This document shows positions 1 to 9,904 of a DNA stretch of 64,000 bases, piece after piece. Numbering within the stretch: position 1 is the stretch's first letter; every line of letters begins with the position of its first letter. Position numbers and translations under genes: made by a program. The DNA is from Chloroflexota bacterium (GTDB lineage Bacteria; Chloroflexota; Anaerolineae; J102): the NCBI GenBank assembly GCA_029782215.1, contig JAKOVD010000147.1, positions 62,001-126,000 of the forward strand, in the 5' to 3' direction. A model generated the notes under the pieces. It saw nothing but the letters and a program-made list of their open reading frames with translations. It was not told the DNA's origin and did no database searches.

Positions 1-1
1 T

Positions 2-175
2 GTCCACCCGCGACCCTACGAGCACTATCCGCAGGTGCCTGCGGGCGAGGCGCAGACGCCCGCCCAGATCGCCGCCCTGCTGTTGCCCCTGCAGGTGGTC
101 GCGGGCGAGCGCGCCGCCGCCGCCCGCCGCCGGCCCTCGTATTGGAACCGGTTCCGGCGACGATTGCGGCGGTAG
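2..175 (+). CDS. C-terminal fragment of an unidentified protein
   Basis: An open frame enters from the left edge and ends at a TAG at 173-175, giving the last 57 residues of a protein. The tail is rich in Ala, Arg and Pro and ends in a very basic stretch (RFRRRLRR). Codon use is GC-rich like the neighbours. Too little is left to name a family. It reads toward the hairpin at 182-220, which could end its transcript. Confidence 0.45.
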   Translation, partial: VHPRPYEHYPQVPAGEAQTPAQIAALLLPLQVVAGERAAAARRRPSYWNRFRRRLRR

Positions 176-181
176 GGGCAA

Positions 182-220
182 CTCAGAAGTTCGACTTCTT
201 GGAGAAGTCGAACTTCTGAG
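182..220. repeat. Perfect 18-bp stem, 3-nt loop palindrome
   Basis: The left arm CTCAGAAGTTCGACTTCT (182-199) and its exact complement (203-220) are separated by TGG. No T-run follows on either strand, so it looks more like a dispersed extragenic palindrome than a classic Rho-independent terminator. It sits between the partial gene and the amidase. Confidence 0.7.
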
Positions 221-247
221 CTTTGAGTGAGCCCGACGGAGACGGAA

Positions 248-1537
248 ATGGAGCCTGACCATTCATTGGCGACGATTGCCAAGGGCTTGCGCAGCGGCAG
301 GATCGATCTGCTGCGCTATCTCGACCATCTCTGCGACCACATCGATAGGGTGGAGCCGGGGGTGCTGGCGCTGCTGCCAGAGGCTGAACGGCGGGGAAGG
401 CTGCGGGACGAAGCCGCCGCGCTGCTGGCCGCCTACCCCAACCCGGCGGGACGCCCGCCCCTCTTCGGCGTGCCGGTGGGCGTCAAGGACATCTTCCATG
501 TGATCGGCTTTGCCACCCACGGCGGTTCGGCGCTGCCGGCGGCGGAGCTGGCAGGCCCGGAAGGCGAGGCCGTGGCCAGGCTGCGCCGGGCCGGCGCCCT
601 GATCCTGGGCAAGACCGTCACGACGGAATTCGCCTACTACGAGCCCGGCCCCACGCGCAACCCTAGGAACCCCGCGCACACACCCGGCGGCTCCAGCAGC
701 GGTTCGGCGGCGGCGGTGGCCGCCGGACTGGCCCCGTTCGCCATTGGCACCCAGACCGTGGGCTCGGTCATCCGACCGGCGGCGTTCTGCGGCGTGGTCG
801 GCTTCAAGCCCAGCTACGGCCGCATCCCCACCTCGGGCCTGCTCTACTTCGCGCCGAGCGTCGACCACGCCGGCCTGTTCACCCGTGACGTCTCCGGCAT
901 GGCGCTGGCAGCATCGGTGCTGTGCGACGGCTGGCAGCCCGCCCCTGCGGGCAGGCGCCCGCTGCTCGGCATCCCCGAAGGACCCTACCTGGCGCAGGCT
1001 TCGGGAGAGGCGTTGGCCGCGCTTGCGGGCCAGGTCGAACGCCTGACCGCGGCCGGCTACATCGTGGTGCGAACACCTCTGTTCCCCGACATCACGGCCA
1101 TCAACCAGAGGCACCGCCGCCTGATCGCTCACGAATTCGCTCAGCAGCAGGCGGCTCTCTTCGCCCGTCACGAAGGGCTGTACCGCCCGCGCACGGCGGC
1201 GCTGATCCGCGAGGGGCAGGAAATCTCCTCGGCCGAGGCGGCAGACATCCGGGCTGGCATCGTCGCCCTGCGCCAGGAAGTGGCGCTGACAATGGCGGCG
1301 GCAGGCATCGACCTCTGGCTGTGCCCGCCCGCCCTGGGCCCCGCCCCCGCCGGCCTGGAATCTACCGGCGACCCGGTGATGAACCTGCCGTGGACGCACC
1401 TGGGGTTCCCGGCGCTCACCCTCCCCACCGGTCAGGCGGCCAACGGGCTGCCGTTGGGCCTGCAAGTGGTGGGCAGGTGGATGGAGGATGAACGGCTGCT
1501 GGCCTGGGCGCCTGCCATCGAAGAGGTGCTCCGGTAG
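248..1537 (+). CDS. Amidase-signature family amidohydrolase
   Basis: This is a 429-residue amidase-signature (AS) enzyme, which hydrolyses amide bonds through a Ser-cisSer-Lys triad. The catalytic Lys lies in VPVGVKDIF near residue 80. The Gly/Ser-rich motif GGSSSGSAAA follows near 147-156, and the nucleophile Ser lies in TQTVGSVIRPA near 173. Length fits stand-alone AS amidases rather than GatA. No gatB or gatC is nearby, so a transamidosome role is unlikely; the substrate cannot be told. The ATG at 248 is preferred because GGAG (238-241) sits 6 nt upstream; an in-frame GTG at 227 is the alternative. Confidence 0.88.
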   Translation: MEPDHSLATIAKGLRSGRIDLLRYLDHLCDHIDRVEPGVLALLPEAERRGRLRDEAAALLAAYPNPAGRPPLFGVPVGVKDIFHVIGFATHGGSALPAAELAGPEGEAVARLRRAGALILGKTVTTEFAYYEPGPTRNPRNPAHTPGGSSSGSAAAVAAGLAPFAIGTQTVGSVIRPAAFCGVVGFKPSYGRIPTSGLLYFAPSVDHAGLFTRDVSGMALAASVLCDGWQPAPAGRRPLLGIPEGPYLAQASGEALAALAGQVERLTAAGYIVVRTPLFPDITAINQRHRRLIAHEFAQQQAALFARHEGLYRPRTAALIREGQEISSAEAADIRAGIVALRQEVALTMAAAGIDLWLCPPALGPAPAGLESTGDPVMNLPWTHLGFPALTLPTGQAANGLPLGLQVVGRWMEDERLLAWAPAIEEVLR

Positions 1538-1547
1538 ATTCTGCTGA

Positions 1548-1625
1548 TGTCATTGCGAAGCCCGACAGGGCTGAGGCAATCCCCAAGATAGTTGGAGACT
1601 GCTTCACTTCGTTCGCAGTGACATT
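1548..1625. repeat. Dispersed intergenic repeat (CATTGCGAAG...CTTCGTTCGCAGTGACA)
   Basis: Two arms, TCATTGCGAAG and its imperfect complement near CTTCGTTCGCAGTGACA, bracket this gap. A half copy, GCTTCACTTCGTTCGCAATGAC, recurs at about 28805-28825. It looks like a mobile or extragenic palindromic repeat. It separates the amidase from the convergent pair that follows. Confidence 0.55.
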
Positions 1626-1875
1626 ACCGAGTGACCAGAATCCCCACGCGGGGGACGCGGGCGAAGACGGCGGCGGTGTGCGGCGCCTTGCGCAGCGACC
1701 GGGTCAGGTCCAGGCCTGGGTAGTGCATTTCCCGGTGCATGCCGCCGCGCCAGGAGGGCGCATCGGTGACGTCATAGACCACGCCCTCACAGGCAATGTA
1801 GGCGCGGCGGCCCTTGCGGCCGTCGTACTGGCGCAGCTCCGTCTCGGTGAACGTTCGCTCATGGGAATCGCTCAT
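1624..1875 (-). CDS. Cytochrome b5-like heme/steroid-binding domain protein
   Basis: This 83-residue single-domain protein resembles the small bacterial cytochrome b5-like group. The pattern is FTETELRQYDGRKG, then YIACEGVVYDVTD, W.GG.H..MH.PG and a KAPH segment. It probably binds heme or a hydrophobic ligand; the partner is unknown. Its start ATG overlaps the stop of the upstream DinB-like gene by 4 bp (1872-1875), so the two are translationally coupled. Confidence 0.8.
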   Translation of the reverse strand: MSDSHERTFTETELRQYDGRKGRRAYIACEGVVYDVTDAPSWRGGMHREMHYPGLDLTRSLRKAPHTAAVFARVPRVGILVTR

Positions 1876-2354
1876 GAGCGTTTGTCCCCTGCCACCCGCT
1901 GGCGCCAGGCCGCGAGCTGCGCTCCCAGCGCCGCCTCCTGCTGCGCCAGCCCTGCCAGCACGTCGAAGGGCGAAAGCTCACGCTCGCCCACCCTCACCCT
2001 GGCCGACAGCGCCTCGCCGGCCAGATCGTCCAGGTTGATGCCTGTCTCCTCGCGCTGCTGGTAGAGCTCACCCAGCAGGCCATCCCAATCCCATGCGCGG
2101 CGGCGCTCGACCGCATGCTGGTCGAGCTCGGCCTCGGGCAGGTCGGGGTAGTGGGGATGCCCGTGCAGGATGGACTGCACCAGCGTCAGAGCCCGGCTTT
2201 CGGCCTCGATGCGCTGGGCCATCACCTCGGCCGCCGACCAGGGTCCCACGGCGCCGGGCTGCTGGAGCAGGTCTTCGGGCAGGCCGTGCACGGCCGCCAA
2301 GAGGGCGGCGCGGCTGTCACGCAGCAGGACGCGAAGCTCAGCGAGCGTGGCCAT
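1872..2354 (-). CDS. DinB-like four-helix-bundle protein
   Basis: This 160-residue all-helical protein matches the DinB/DfsB-like (mycothiol-dependent-transferase-like) fold. It has an N-terminal helix with LRDSRAALLAAVHG, a GPWSAAEVMAQ segment typical of DinB helix 2 (W-S-A-x-E-V/I), and a C-terminal amphipathic helix. The usual metal-binding His after the W-S motif is replaced (AQRIEAES), so metal binding is doubtful. It is first in a two-gene minus-strand unit with the cytochrome b5-like gene. A weak candidate promoter lies upstream (TTGTCT, 17-nt spacer, TATGAA on the minus strand). Confidence 0.65.
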   Translation of the reverse strand: MATLAELRVLLRDSRAALLAAVHGLPEDLLQQPGAVGPWSAAEVMAQRIEAESRALTLVQSILHGHPHYPDLPEAELDQHAVERRRAWDWDGLLGELYQQREETGINLDDLAGEALSARVRVGERELSPFDVLAGLAQQEAALGAQLAAWRQRVAGDKRS

Positions 2355-2517
2355 TTGCCGTTTCTTCCCAGGACCTTGCCAGGATGTTCATACTTTCTTC
2401 ACGAGCCTGAGACAACATAGGGGTAGTTCATCGATGAGGGCAGGCCTGCTGCTCCAGGGCAGTATGTCTGCCCCACGGCAGTACCCTGCCTCAACCACAC
2501 TCTCAGGAGATTGTAGC

Positions 2518-2994
2518 ATGACCCCACGACGTTTTCCCATGCTCATCGTCACAGCGCTGATCGTGGTCGGCCTGCTGATGCTGGGCGGCTCCATGATCCA
2601 GCGATCCGCCTGGACCCAGGGCTACATGATGGGCCAGATGGCGGCGAAGGGCGGCGACAACGCCCTCGTCCCCTACATGGCCTACGGCCCCGGCTTCGGC
2701 GGCGCTCCCTGGCTCGGCGGCCTGGCCTGCCTGTTCACGCTCGGTTTGCTGGCGCTGGCAGCCATGGCCTTTGGCGCCTTCTTCCGCCATCGCGCCTGGC
2801 ACGGCGCCGGAGGTCCACAGGCGGGGCCTCAGGTGGGACCTCAGGCGGGACCGCCCGATGTCTGGCGCTGGCGCCATCCCCACGCGGCGCCGCCCTGGGC
2901 GCAGCCCTGGAACCAGGCGCCCCAGGCTGAGACCCCTGCTGCAGCGCCCACTCCTCAGGGCGCCCCGCCCGATACCGCCGCCCCAACCGTCTGA
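2518..2994 (+). CDS. Small Met-rich membrane protein upstream of a two-component system
   Basis: I do not recognise this 158-residue protein. One hydrophobic helix lies at about residues 8-25 and a second near 66-88. The loop between them is rich in Met (YMMGQMAAKGG). The C-terminal tail is Pro/Gln/Trp-rich, with a GPQAGPQVGPQAGPP repeat and a WRWRHPH cluster. AGGAGA lies 8 nt before the ATG. An in-frame ORF extends further upstream but has no such site. It precedes the response regulator/kinase pair and may be an accessory or target of it, which is inference from position only. Confidence 0.6.
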   Translation: MTPRRFPMLIVTALIVVGLLMLGGSMIQRSAWTQGYMMGQMAAKGGDNALVPYMAYGPGFGGAPWLGGLACLFTLGLLALAAMAFGAFFRHRAWHGAGGPQAGPQVGPQAGPPDVWRWRHPHAAPPWAQPWNQAPQAETPAAAPTPQGAPPDTAAPTV

Positions 2995-3000
2995 CAATCT

Positions 3001-3030
3001 CCTCCGGGAGGTCTTTGGACCTCCCGGAGG
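3001..3030. repeat. 13-bp stem palindrome (CCTCCGGGAGGTC family)
   Basis: CCTCCGGGAGGTC (3001-3013) and its exact complement (3018-3030) flank a TTTG loop. A close relative lies at 4981-5014, so the two-component pair is bracketed by two copies. Confidence 0.7.
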
Positions 3031-3087
3031 TAAAGGGTTTTGCACATTCGCCAGCTTCCTGCTACAACGCCAGTGGTGGAATGAAAC

Positions 3088-3774
3088 ATGAGCGGCACGA
3101 TCCTTGTCGTGGACGACGAAGCGAAGATCGTCAAGCAGGCGCGCGACTACCTGGAGCGCGGCGGCTTCCGCGTGCTCACGGCCGCGGACGGGCCGGCCGC
3201 CCTGGCCCTGACTCGCGGCGAGCGACCTGACCTGGTCGTGCTGGACCTGAACCTGCCCGGCATGGACGGACTGGATGTCTGCCGGGCGCTGCGGCGGCAG
3301 TCCGACGTGCCCATCATCATGCTCACCGCCCGCGTCGACGAGACGGACCGGCTGATCGGCCTGGAGCTGGGCGCCGATGACTACATCACCAAGCCCTTTT
3401 CCCCACGGGAGCTGGTAGCCCGCGTGCGGGCTGTGCTCCGCCGCGTGCAGGGCGGCGTGCGCACACCGGGTTTGATCCGGACGGGCGACCTGGAGATCGA
3501 CCTCAACGGCCACCGCGCGGTCCTGGCGGGCCAGCCGCTGCACCTCACCCGCACCGAGTTTGAGCTGCTGGCGATCCTGGCCCAGCATCCGGGCCAGACC
3601 TTCAGCCGGGTGCAGCTCCTGGACCGCCTGCACGGCATCGTCTACGAAGGCTTCGACCGCAGTGTCGACGCCCACATCAAGAACCTGCGCCGCAAGCTGG
3701 AAGCCAACCCCAGCGAGCCCCGCTACGTGCTCACCGTCTACGGCGTCGGCTACCAGTTCGCCGACGAGGTCTAG
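3088..3774 (+). CDS. OmpR-family response regulator
   Basis: This 228-residue regulator has a receiver domain with acidic pocket D9/D10, phospho-acceptor D53 (VLDLNLPGMDG), T80 and K102 (ITKPF). A C-terminal OmpR/PhoB winged helix follows (TRTEFELLAIL, then VDAHIKNLRRKLE and YGVGYQF). It should be phosphorylated by the histidine kinase that starts 2 nt after its stop. The target genes are not shown by the sequence; the small membrane protein upstream is a candidate. Confidence 0.95.
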   Translation: MSGTILVVDDEAKIVKQARDYLERGGFRVLTAADGPAALALTRGERPDLVVLDLNLPGMDGLDVCRALRRQSDVPIIMLTARVDETDRLIGLELGADDYITKPFSPRELVARVRAVLRRVQGGVRTPGLIRTGDLEIDLNGHRAVLAGQPLHLTRTEFELLAILAQHPGQTFSRVQLLDRLHGIVYEGFDRSVDAHIKNLRRKLEANPSEPRYVLTVYGVGYQFADEV

Positions 3775-3776
3775 GG

Positions 3777-4976
3777 ATGCGCAGTCGCTGGCAAGACCAC
3801 ACCCGCGGCCCAGAGGCTTGGAGACGCGGGGAATGGGAGCAGCGTTGGCGGGACGGCTGGCCGCACGGCCCCGGTCCCTGGCCGCGGCGGCCGGGGCTCC
3901 TCTTCCTGCGCTTCATCGTCACCTTTGGCGTCATCGCCCTGCTGGTGATGGGGGGCATGATGGCCATCGCCCTGTTGTTCACACGGTTGGCCGGCGGCGA
4001 CGGGCAGATGGCCGTGCTCGTGTGGATGGGGGGCTGCGGCCTGGCGCTGGCCCTGCCCCTGCTCGCTGCGGGGTTGGCGGTGCGCGCCTTTCGGGGCATT
4101 GCCGCCCCCCTGGCCGACGTCATGGCCGCCGCCGATGCCGTCGCTGCCGGCGATCTGAGCGTGCGCGTCCCGGAACGGGGACCGCGGGATTTCGCCCGGC
4201 TTGCCCACTCCTTCAACCGCATGACGGCAGAGCTTGAGCGGGCCGAGCAGCAGCGCCGCAACCTGACGGCGGATGTGGCCCACGAGCTGCGCACGCCCCT
4301 GCACATCCTGCAGGGAAACCTGGAGGGCATTCTCGACGGTGTCTACGAGCCCACAGACGCGCACATCACCGCCACCCTCGAGGAAGCACAGCTTCTTGCG
4401 CGCCTGGTGGAGGACCTGCGCACCCTGTCGCTGGCCGAAGCCGGCGTCCTGCCCCTGGCTCTGGAGCCCGTGGAGGTGCCAGCGCTGCTGGCGGATGTGC
4501 AGACCAGCTTCAGCGGGCAGGCCGAGGCCGCCGGCATACACTTGCGGGTCGTTCCCGCACTCGCCTCCGAAACCAACCCGCTCACGGTGATGGCCGATGT
4601 CGGTCGTTTGAACCAGGTCCTGGGCAATCTGCTGGCCAACGCCCTGCGCCACACCCCGGCAGGCGGCGAGATCATCATGGCGGTGGAGCCCCTGCCCGGG
4701 GGCGCCCGCGTTACGGTCGGCGACACCGGTGAGGGCATCCCGCCAGCGGATCTGCCCTATGTCTTCGATCGCTTCTGGCGCGGCGACCGCTCCCGATCGC
4801 ATGCTGGCGGCGCCGGCAGCGGTCTGGGTTTGGCCATCGCCCGGCAGTTGGTGCAGGCGCACGGAGGACAGATTCGGGTCGAGAGCGCGCCGGGCCAGGG
4901 CACCACGTTCACGATCGACCTGCCGGCGACGCTGCCGGTCGCCCAGAGCACACCAACTGGCACTGCGATCATCTGA
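3777..4976 (+). CDS. Sensor histidine kinase (HAMP, HisKA, HATPase)
   Basis: This 399-residue membrane kinase has two transmembrane helices (about 43-69 and 79-102) with a very short extracytoplasmic loop between them. A HAMP domain (about 103-155) follows, then the dimerisation box with phospho-acceptor His169 (DVAHELRTP). The ATP-binding domain has an N box (NLLANALRH), G1 (GDTGEGIP) and G2 (GSGLGLAIAR). The near absence of a sensor loop suggests an intramembrane or partner-sensed stimulus, like other short-loop kinases. It is cotranscribed with the regulator before it. Confidence 0.95.
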   Translation: MRSRWQDHTRGPEAWRRGEWEQRWRDGWPHGPGPWPRRPGLLFLRFIVTFGVIALLVMGGMMAIALLFTRLAGGDGQMAVLVWMGGCGLALALPLLAAGLAVRAFRGIAAPLADVMAAADAVAAGDLSVRVPERGPRDFARLAHSFNRMTAELERAEQQRRNLTADVAHELRTPLHILQGNLEGILDGVYEPTDAHITATLEEAQLLARLVEDLRTLSLAEAGVLPLALEPVEVPALLADVQTSFSGQAEAAGIHLRVVPALASETNPLTVMADVGRLNQVLGNLLANALRHTPAGGEIIMAVEPLPGGARVTVGDTGEGIPPADLPYVFDRFWRGDRSRSHAGGAGSGLGLAIARQLVQAHGGQIRVESAPGQGTTFTIDLPATLPVAQSTPTGTAII

Positions 4977-4980
4977 CAGA

Positions 4981-5014
4981 CACCTCCGGGATGTCTCAGG
5001 ACCTCCCGGAGGTG
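4981..5014. repeat. 15-bp stem palindrome, second copy of the CCTCCGGGA family
   Basis: CACCTCCGGGATGTC (4981-4995) pairs with 5000-5014 with one mismatch across a TCAG loop. It may also act as a weak terminator for the kinase gene, although the following bases are G/T mixed. Confidence 0.65.
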
Positions 5015-5036
5015 TTGGGGGTTGGGAAAGTTACTC

Positions 5037-5074
5037 ACAGATCGAATAGTTTGGCAGCGTATAATTCGATCTGT
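5037..5074 (+). promoter_or_regulatory. marR promoter with overlapping inverted-repeat operator
   Basis: A perfect 11-bp inverted repeat, ACAGATCGAAT (5037-5047) and ATTCGATCTGT (5064-5074), is separated by 16 bp. The right arm overlaps a consensus -10 box, TATAAT, at 5060-5065. This is the position expected for an autorepressor operator of the MarR protein encoded just downstream. No good -35 is visible, which fits a regulated promoter. Confidence 0.6.
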
Positions 5075-5106
5075 TACTATTCTTGTCGCCCAGCGCCTCC
5101 CTGCCC

Positions 5107-5646
5107 ATGACCCACCCCTCCCGTTTCCACAGCGATCAACTCCTGGCCGCCCACGGCATCACCGAGACTCAAGGCGTCGAGATCATGCGGATGATCCGCA
5201 CGATCGCCAACGCCTATGAAGTGGCCCTGGAGGCGCTGACACGGGAGGAGAACCTGACCGCCCCCCGTTGGCGGCTGTTGTTCCACCTCTATGTTGCCGA
5301 GCTGGCAGGCAAGGCGTCAGTCTCCCCCACGCAGTTGAGCAAGGCGCAGAACGTCAGCAAGAACACGATCAGCTCGCTGCTGCGCTCACTCGAAGACCAG
5401 GAGTTGATCGAACGAGACCTGGATCGCGAGGACCGCCGCCAGTTCCACATCCGCCTGTCGGCATCCGGACGCGAGCTGATTCGCACCTCCACGCCCAGCC
5501 ACATGCTCTATCTCAACCAGCTTGTCGCCGGCCTCACACCCGGCGAGATCGCCGACCTGGGCGAGCTGCTGCGCAAGCTGCACGTCTCGCTGATGAATCA
5601 CAGCAGCCTGCCCGCCGCGTATTGTCCGGAGGACAGTAGCCAGTAG
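5107..5646 (+). CDS. MarR-family transcriptional regulator
   Basis: This 179-residue protein has the MarR winged-helix layout. It has an N-terminal dimerisation helix, then a helix-turn-helix with TQLSKAQNVSKNTISSLLRSLE, and a wing with LIERDLDREDRRQFHIRLSASG, the family's D-x-R-D-R-R signature. It probably represses itself and the ABC exporter downstream until a ligand binds. The ATG at 5107 is favoured; an in-frame TTG at 5083 would add 8 residues. The operator-like repeat lies about 33 bp upstream. Confidence 0.9.
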   Translation: MTHPSRFHSDQLLAAHGITETQGVEIMRMIRTIANAYEVALEALTREENLTAPRWRLLFHLYVAELAGKASVSPTQLSKAQNVSKNTISSLLRSLEDQELIERDLDREDRRQFHIRLSASGRELIRTSTPSHMLYLNQLVAGLTPGEIADLGELLRKLHVSLMNHSSLPAAYCPEDSSQ

Positions 5647-5672
5647 ACAGTAGACAGTAGTCAGTCGTCAGA
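5641..5672. repeat. 7-bp tandem repeat (CAGTAGA)n at the end of marR
   Basis: Units CAGTAGA, CAGTAGA, CAGTAGT and CAGTCGT run from 5641. They overlap the marR stop codon (5644-5646) and supply stops in more than one frame. Confidence 0.6.
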
Positions 5673-5710
5673 TGCCGGAGGACGGAGTACAGAGGACGTC
5701 CTCTCACGTA

Positions 5711-5732
5711 TTACGCAGTACGTAGTACGCAT
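5711..5732. repeat. 22-bp dispersed repeat, copy 1
   Basis: TTACGCAGTACG.AGTACGCAT occurs here and at 16282-16303 with one difference (T versus G). Both copies lie in intergenic DNA. Confidence 0.6.
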
Positions 5733-5780
5733 CACGCATCCCATATCACCCCGCCACACCTCTCCTCAAGGAGTCTCACC

Positions 5781-7700
5781 TTGCAGCAAGTCGCCACTCC
5801 CCACCGAACCTCCCGCAAAGCCGGCGGGCCGGGGTTCAAAGGGATCATGCGCGCCGTGCGCTATCTTGGCCACTACCGGCGCCTGGCCCTCTCCGCCTAC
5901 TTCTTCCTGGTCATCGGCGTGGCCGCCCAGCTTATGGTGCCGCAGGTGGTCCAGGGCATCCTGAACGCGATCACCAACGGCATGATCGCCCAACAGATCA
6001 GCAAGGCGCCGCCGCAGGCGCTGCCGGTGATCCTGCAACGCGTCGGGTGGACGCAGGCGCAGTATGACAGCTACGCCAACGGAGCCGAACGCGCCATCCT
6101 CCTGGCGATGCTCTTCATCGTCCTGCTGGCCATCATCCGCGGCGCCTTCTCGTTCGCCCAAACCTACCTCGGTGAGAAGACCAGCCAGAGCGTGGCCTTC
6201 GACTTCCGCAACGACCTCTTCGCCAGGATTCAGCGCCTCTCCTTCAGCTACCACGACCGCAACCGCACCGGCCAGCTCATGATCCGGGCGACGGATGACG
6301 TCGAGAAGGTGCGCATGTTCATCGGCCAGGGGCTGTTGATGGCGGTCCAGGCCTTCCTGCTGCTCACCGCCACCCTGATCATCCTGTTCCTGACGAATGC
6401 GCGCCTGACGTTGATCATCCTGCCGGTGCTGCCCATCGCCCTGTTGCTGTTCATGGGCTTCGGCGCCATCAGCCAGCCCCTGTTCATGGAGGTCCAGCGC
6501 CGCCTGTCGCGGCTGAACACCGTGCTGCAGGAGAACCTGGCTGGAATCAAGGTCGTGCAGGCCTTCGCCCGCGAGCCGGACCAACAGAAGCGTTTCAACG
6601 ACAGCGCTGATTCCCTGATGGAGCAGTCGATCAAGGTCAGCCGGACGTTCTCTTTCCTCTTCCCCATCATCTTCCTGATTGCCAACCTGGGCCAGGCCGC
6701 CATCATCTACTTCGGCGGCGTCCAGATCATCAACGGCACGCTGAACTTCGGCGAATGGCAGAAGTTCAGCCTGTACCTGGTCTATGTCTTCTTCCCCTTG
6801 GGCCAGTTGGGCTTCATCATCAGCCAGATGAGCCAGGCTTCGGCCAGCGCCAACCGCGTCTTCGAGATCATCGATGCCAAGAGCGACGTGGCCGACAAAC
6901 CCGGCGCCGTCGTCCTGCCGCCCGTCGAGGGCGACCTGCGCTTCGAGGACGTCAGCTTCCGCTATTTCGGCAGCGGCGATCCGGTCCTGTCGCACATCAG
7001 CTTCGACGCCAAGCCGGGACAGACGGTTGCCTTGTTGGGCGCCACCGGCAGCGGCAAGTCCAGCGTGATCAACCTGATCCCGCGTTTCTACGATGTATCG
7101 GAGGGCCAGGTGCTCATCGACGGGCACGACATCCGCGACGTCACCATCGAATCGCTGCGCGGCCAGATCGGCATCGTCCTGCAGGAAACGACCCTCTTCT
7201 CCGGCAGCATCCGCGACAACATCGCCTTCGGGCGCCCGGAAGCCAGCGACGCCGAAGTGATCGAGGCCGCCAAATCCGCCGCTGCCCACGACTTCATCAT
7301 GTCTTTCCCCGAGGGCTATGACACCCCGGTCGGCGAGCGCGGAGCCACCCTCAGCGGCGGCCAGAAGCAGCGCGTGGCGATCGCCAGGGCGCTGCTGATG
7401 AACCCCCGCGTCCTCATCCTCGACGACTCCACCAGCAGCGTGGACCTGGCCACCGAGTACAAGATCCAGAAGGCGCTCGACCGCCTGATGAAGGGACGCA
7501 CCAGCGTCGTGATCGCCCAGCGCATCAGCACCGTGCGCAATGCCGACCAGATCATCGTGCTCGACAAGGGCCGGATCGCCGGCATCGGCACGCACACGGA
7601 GCTGATGGAGACCAACCCCATTTACGCCGACATCTTCAGCAGCCAGTTGGTTGAGGATGCCGAAGTGGGCGAAGAAGCGCTGGCTGTACCCGGCCACTGA
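5781..7700 (+). CDS. ABC exporter half-transporter, degenerate-site subunit
   Basis: This 639-residue protein has an N-terminal six-helix exporter domain (about 25-370) and a C-terminal ATPase domain. Walker A is GATGSGKSS and the signature is canonical LSGGQ. The residue after Walker B is Asp instead of Glu (ILDDSTSS), and the H-loop His is Gln (VVIAQRIS). These changes mark the non-hydrolytic half of a heterodimeric exporter of the TM287/288, BmrCD or PatAB type. The start is a TTG with AAGGAG (5768-5773) 7 nt upstream. The partner gene follows after 22 bp. Substrate unknown; drug or lipid export is likely. Confidence 0.92.
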   Translation: MQQVATPHRTSRKAGGPGFKGIMRAVRYLGHYRRLALSAYFFLVIGVAAQLMVPQVVQGILNAITNGMIAQQISKAPPQALPVILQRVGWTQAQYDSYANGAERAILLAMLFIVLLAIIRGAFSFAQTYLGEKTSQSVAFDFRNDLFARIQRLSFSYHDRNRTGQLMIRATDDVEKVRMFIGQGLLMAVQAFLLLTATLIILFLTNARLTLIILPVLPIALLLFMGFGAISQPLFMEVQRRLSRLNTVLQENLAGIKVVQAFAREPDQQKRFNDSADSLMEQSIKVSRTFSFLFPIIFLIANLGQAAIIYFGGVQIINGTLNFGEWQKFSLYLVYVFFPLGQLGFIISQMSQASASANRVFEIIDAKSDVADKPGAVVLPPVEGDLRFEDVSFRYFGSGDPVLSHISFDAKPGQTVALLGATGSGKSSVINLIPRFYDVSEGQVLIDGHDIRDVTIESLRGQIGIVLQETTLFSGSIRDNIAFGRPEASDAEVIEAAKSAAAHDFIMSFPEGYDTPVGERGATLSGGQKQRVAIARALLMNPRVLILDDSTSSVDLATEYKIQKALDRLMKGRTSVVIAQRISTVRNADQIIVLDKGRIAGIGTHTELMETNPIYADIFSSQLVEDAEVGEEALAVPGH

Positions 7701-7722
7701 CCTCTTAGGAGCTAAATAAGCC

Positions 7723-9699
<1,977 letters not shown>

Positions 9700-9735
9700 A
9701 CGCCAGAACGCCAACCCTGCCTCACTCAGCACCCG

Positions 9736-9772
9736 GCCGCGGATGGGAATCCCATCCGCGGCTGTTTTTTTT
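9736..9772 (+). terminator. Rho-independent terminator of the marR-ABC operon
   Basis: A perfect 12-bp GC-rich stem (GCCGCGGATGGG, 9736-9747, with 9751-9762) has an AAT loop and is followed by TG and eight T residues. This is a strong textbook terminator. Confidence 0.93.
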
Positions 9773-9904
9773 GCCAACCTGACGCACGTCATAGCGCAGG
9801 GTGGTTCTAGCGGCTATCCTAGTGTCAGGGTGGCCCGTATTCTGCCGATGGGCGCCCACCCCTGATCGCCTGCGCGTGCAGCCGGTCACCCCAAGGAGTC
9901 AACG

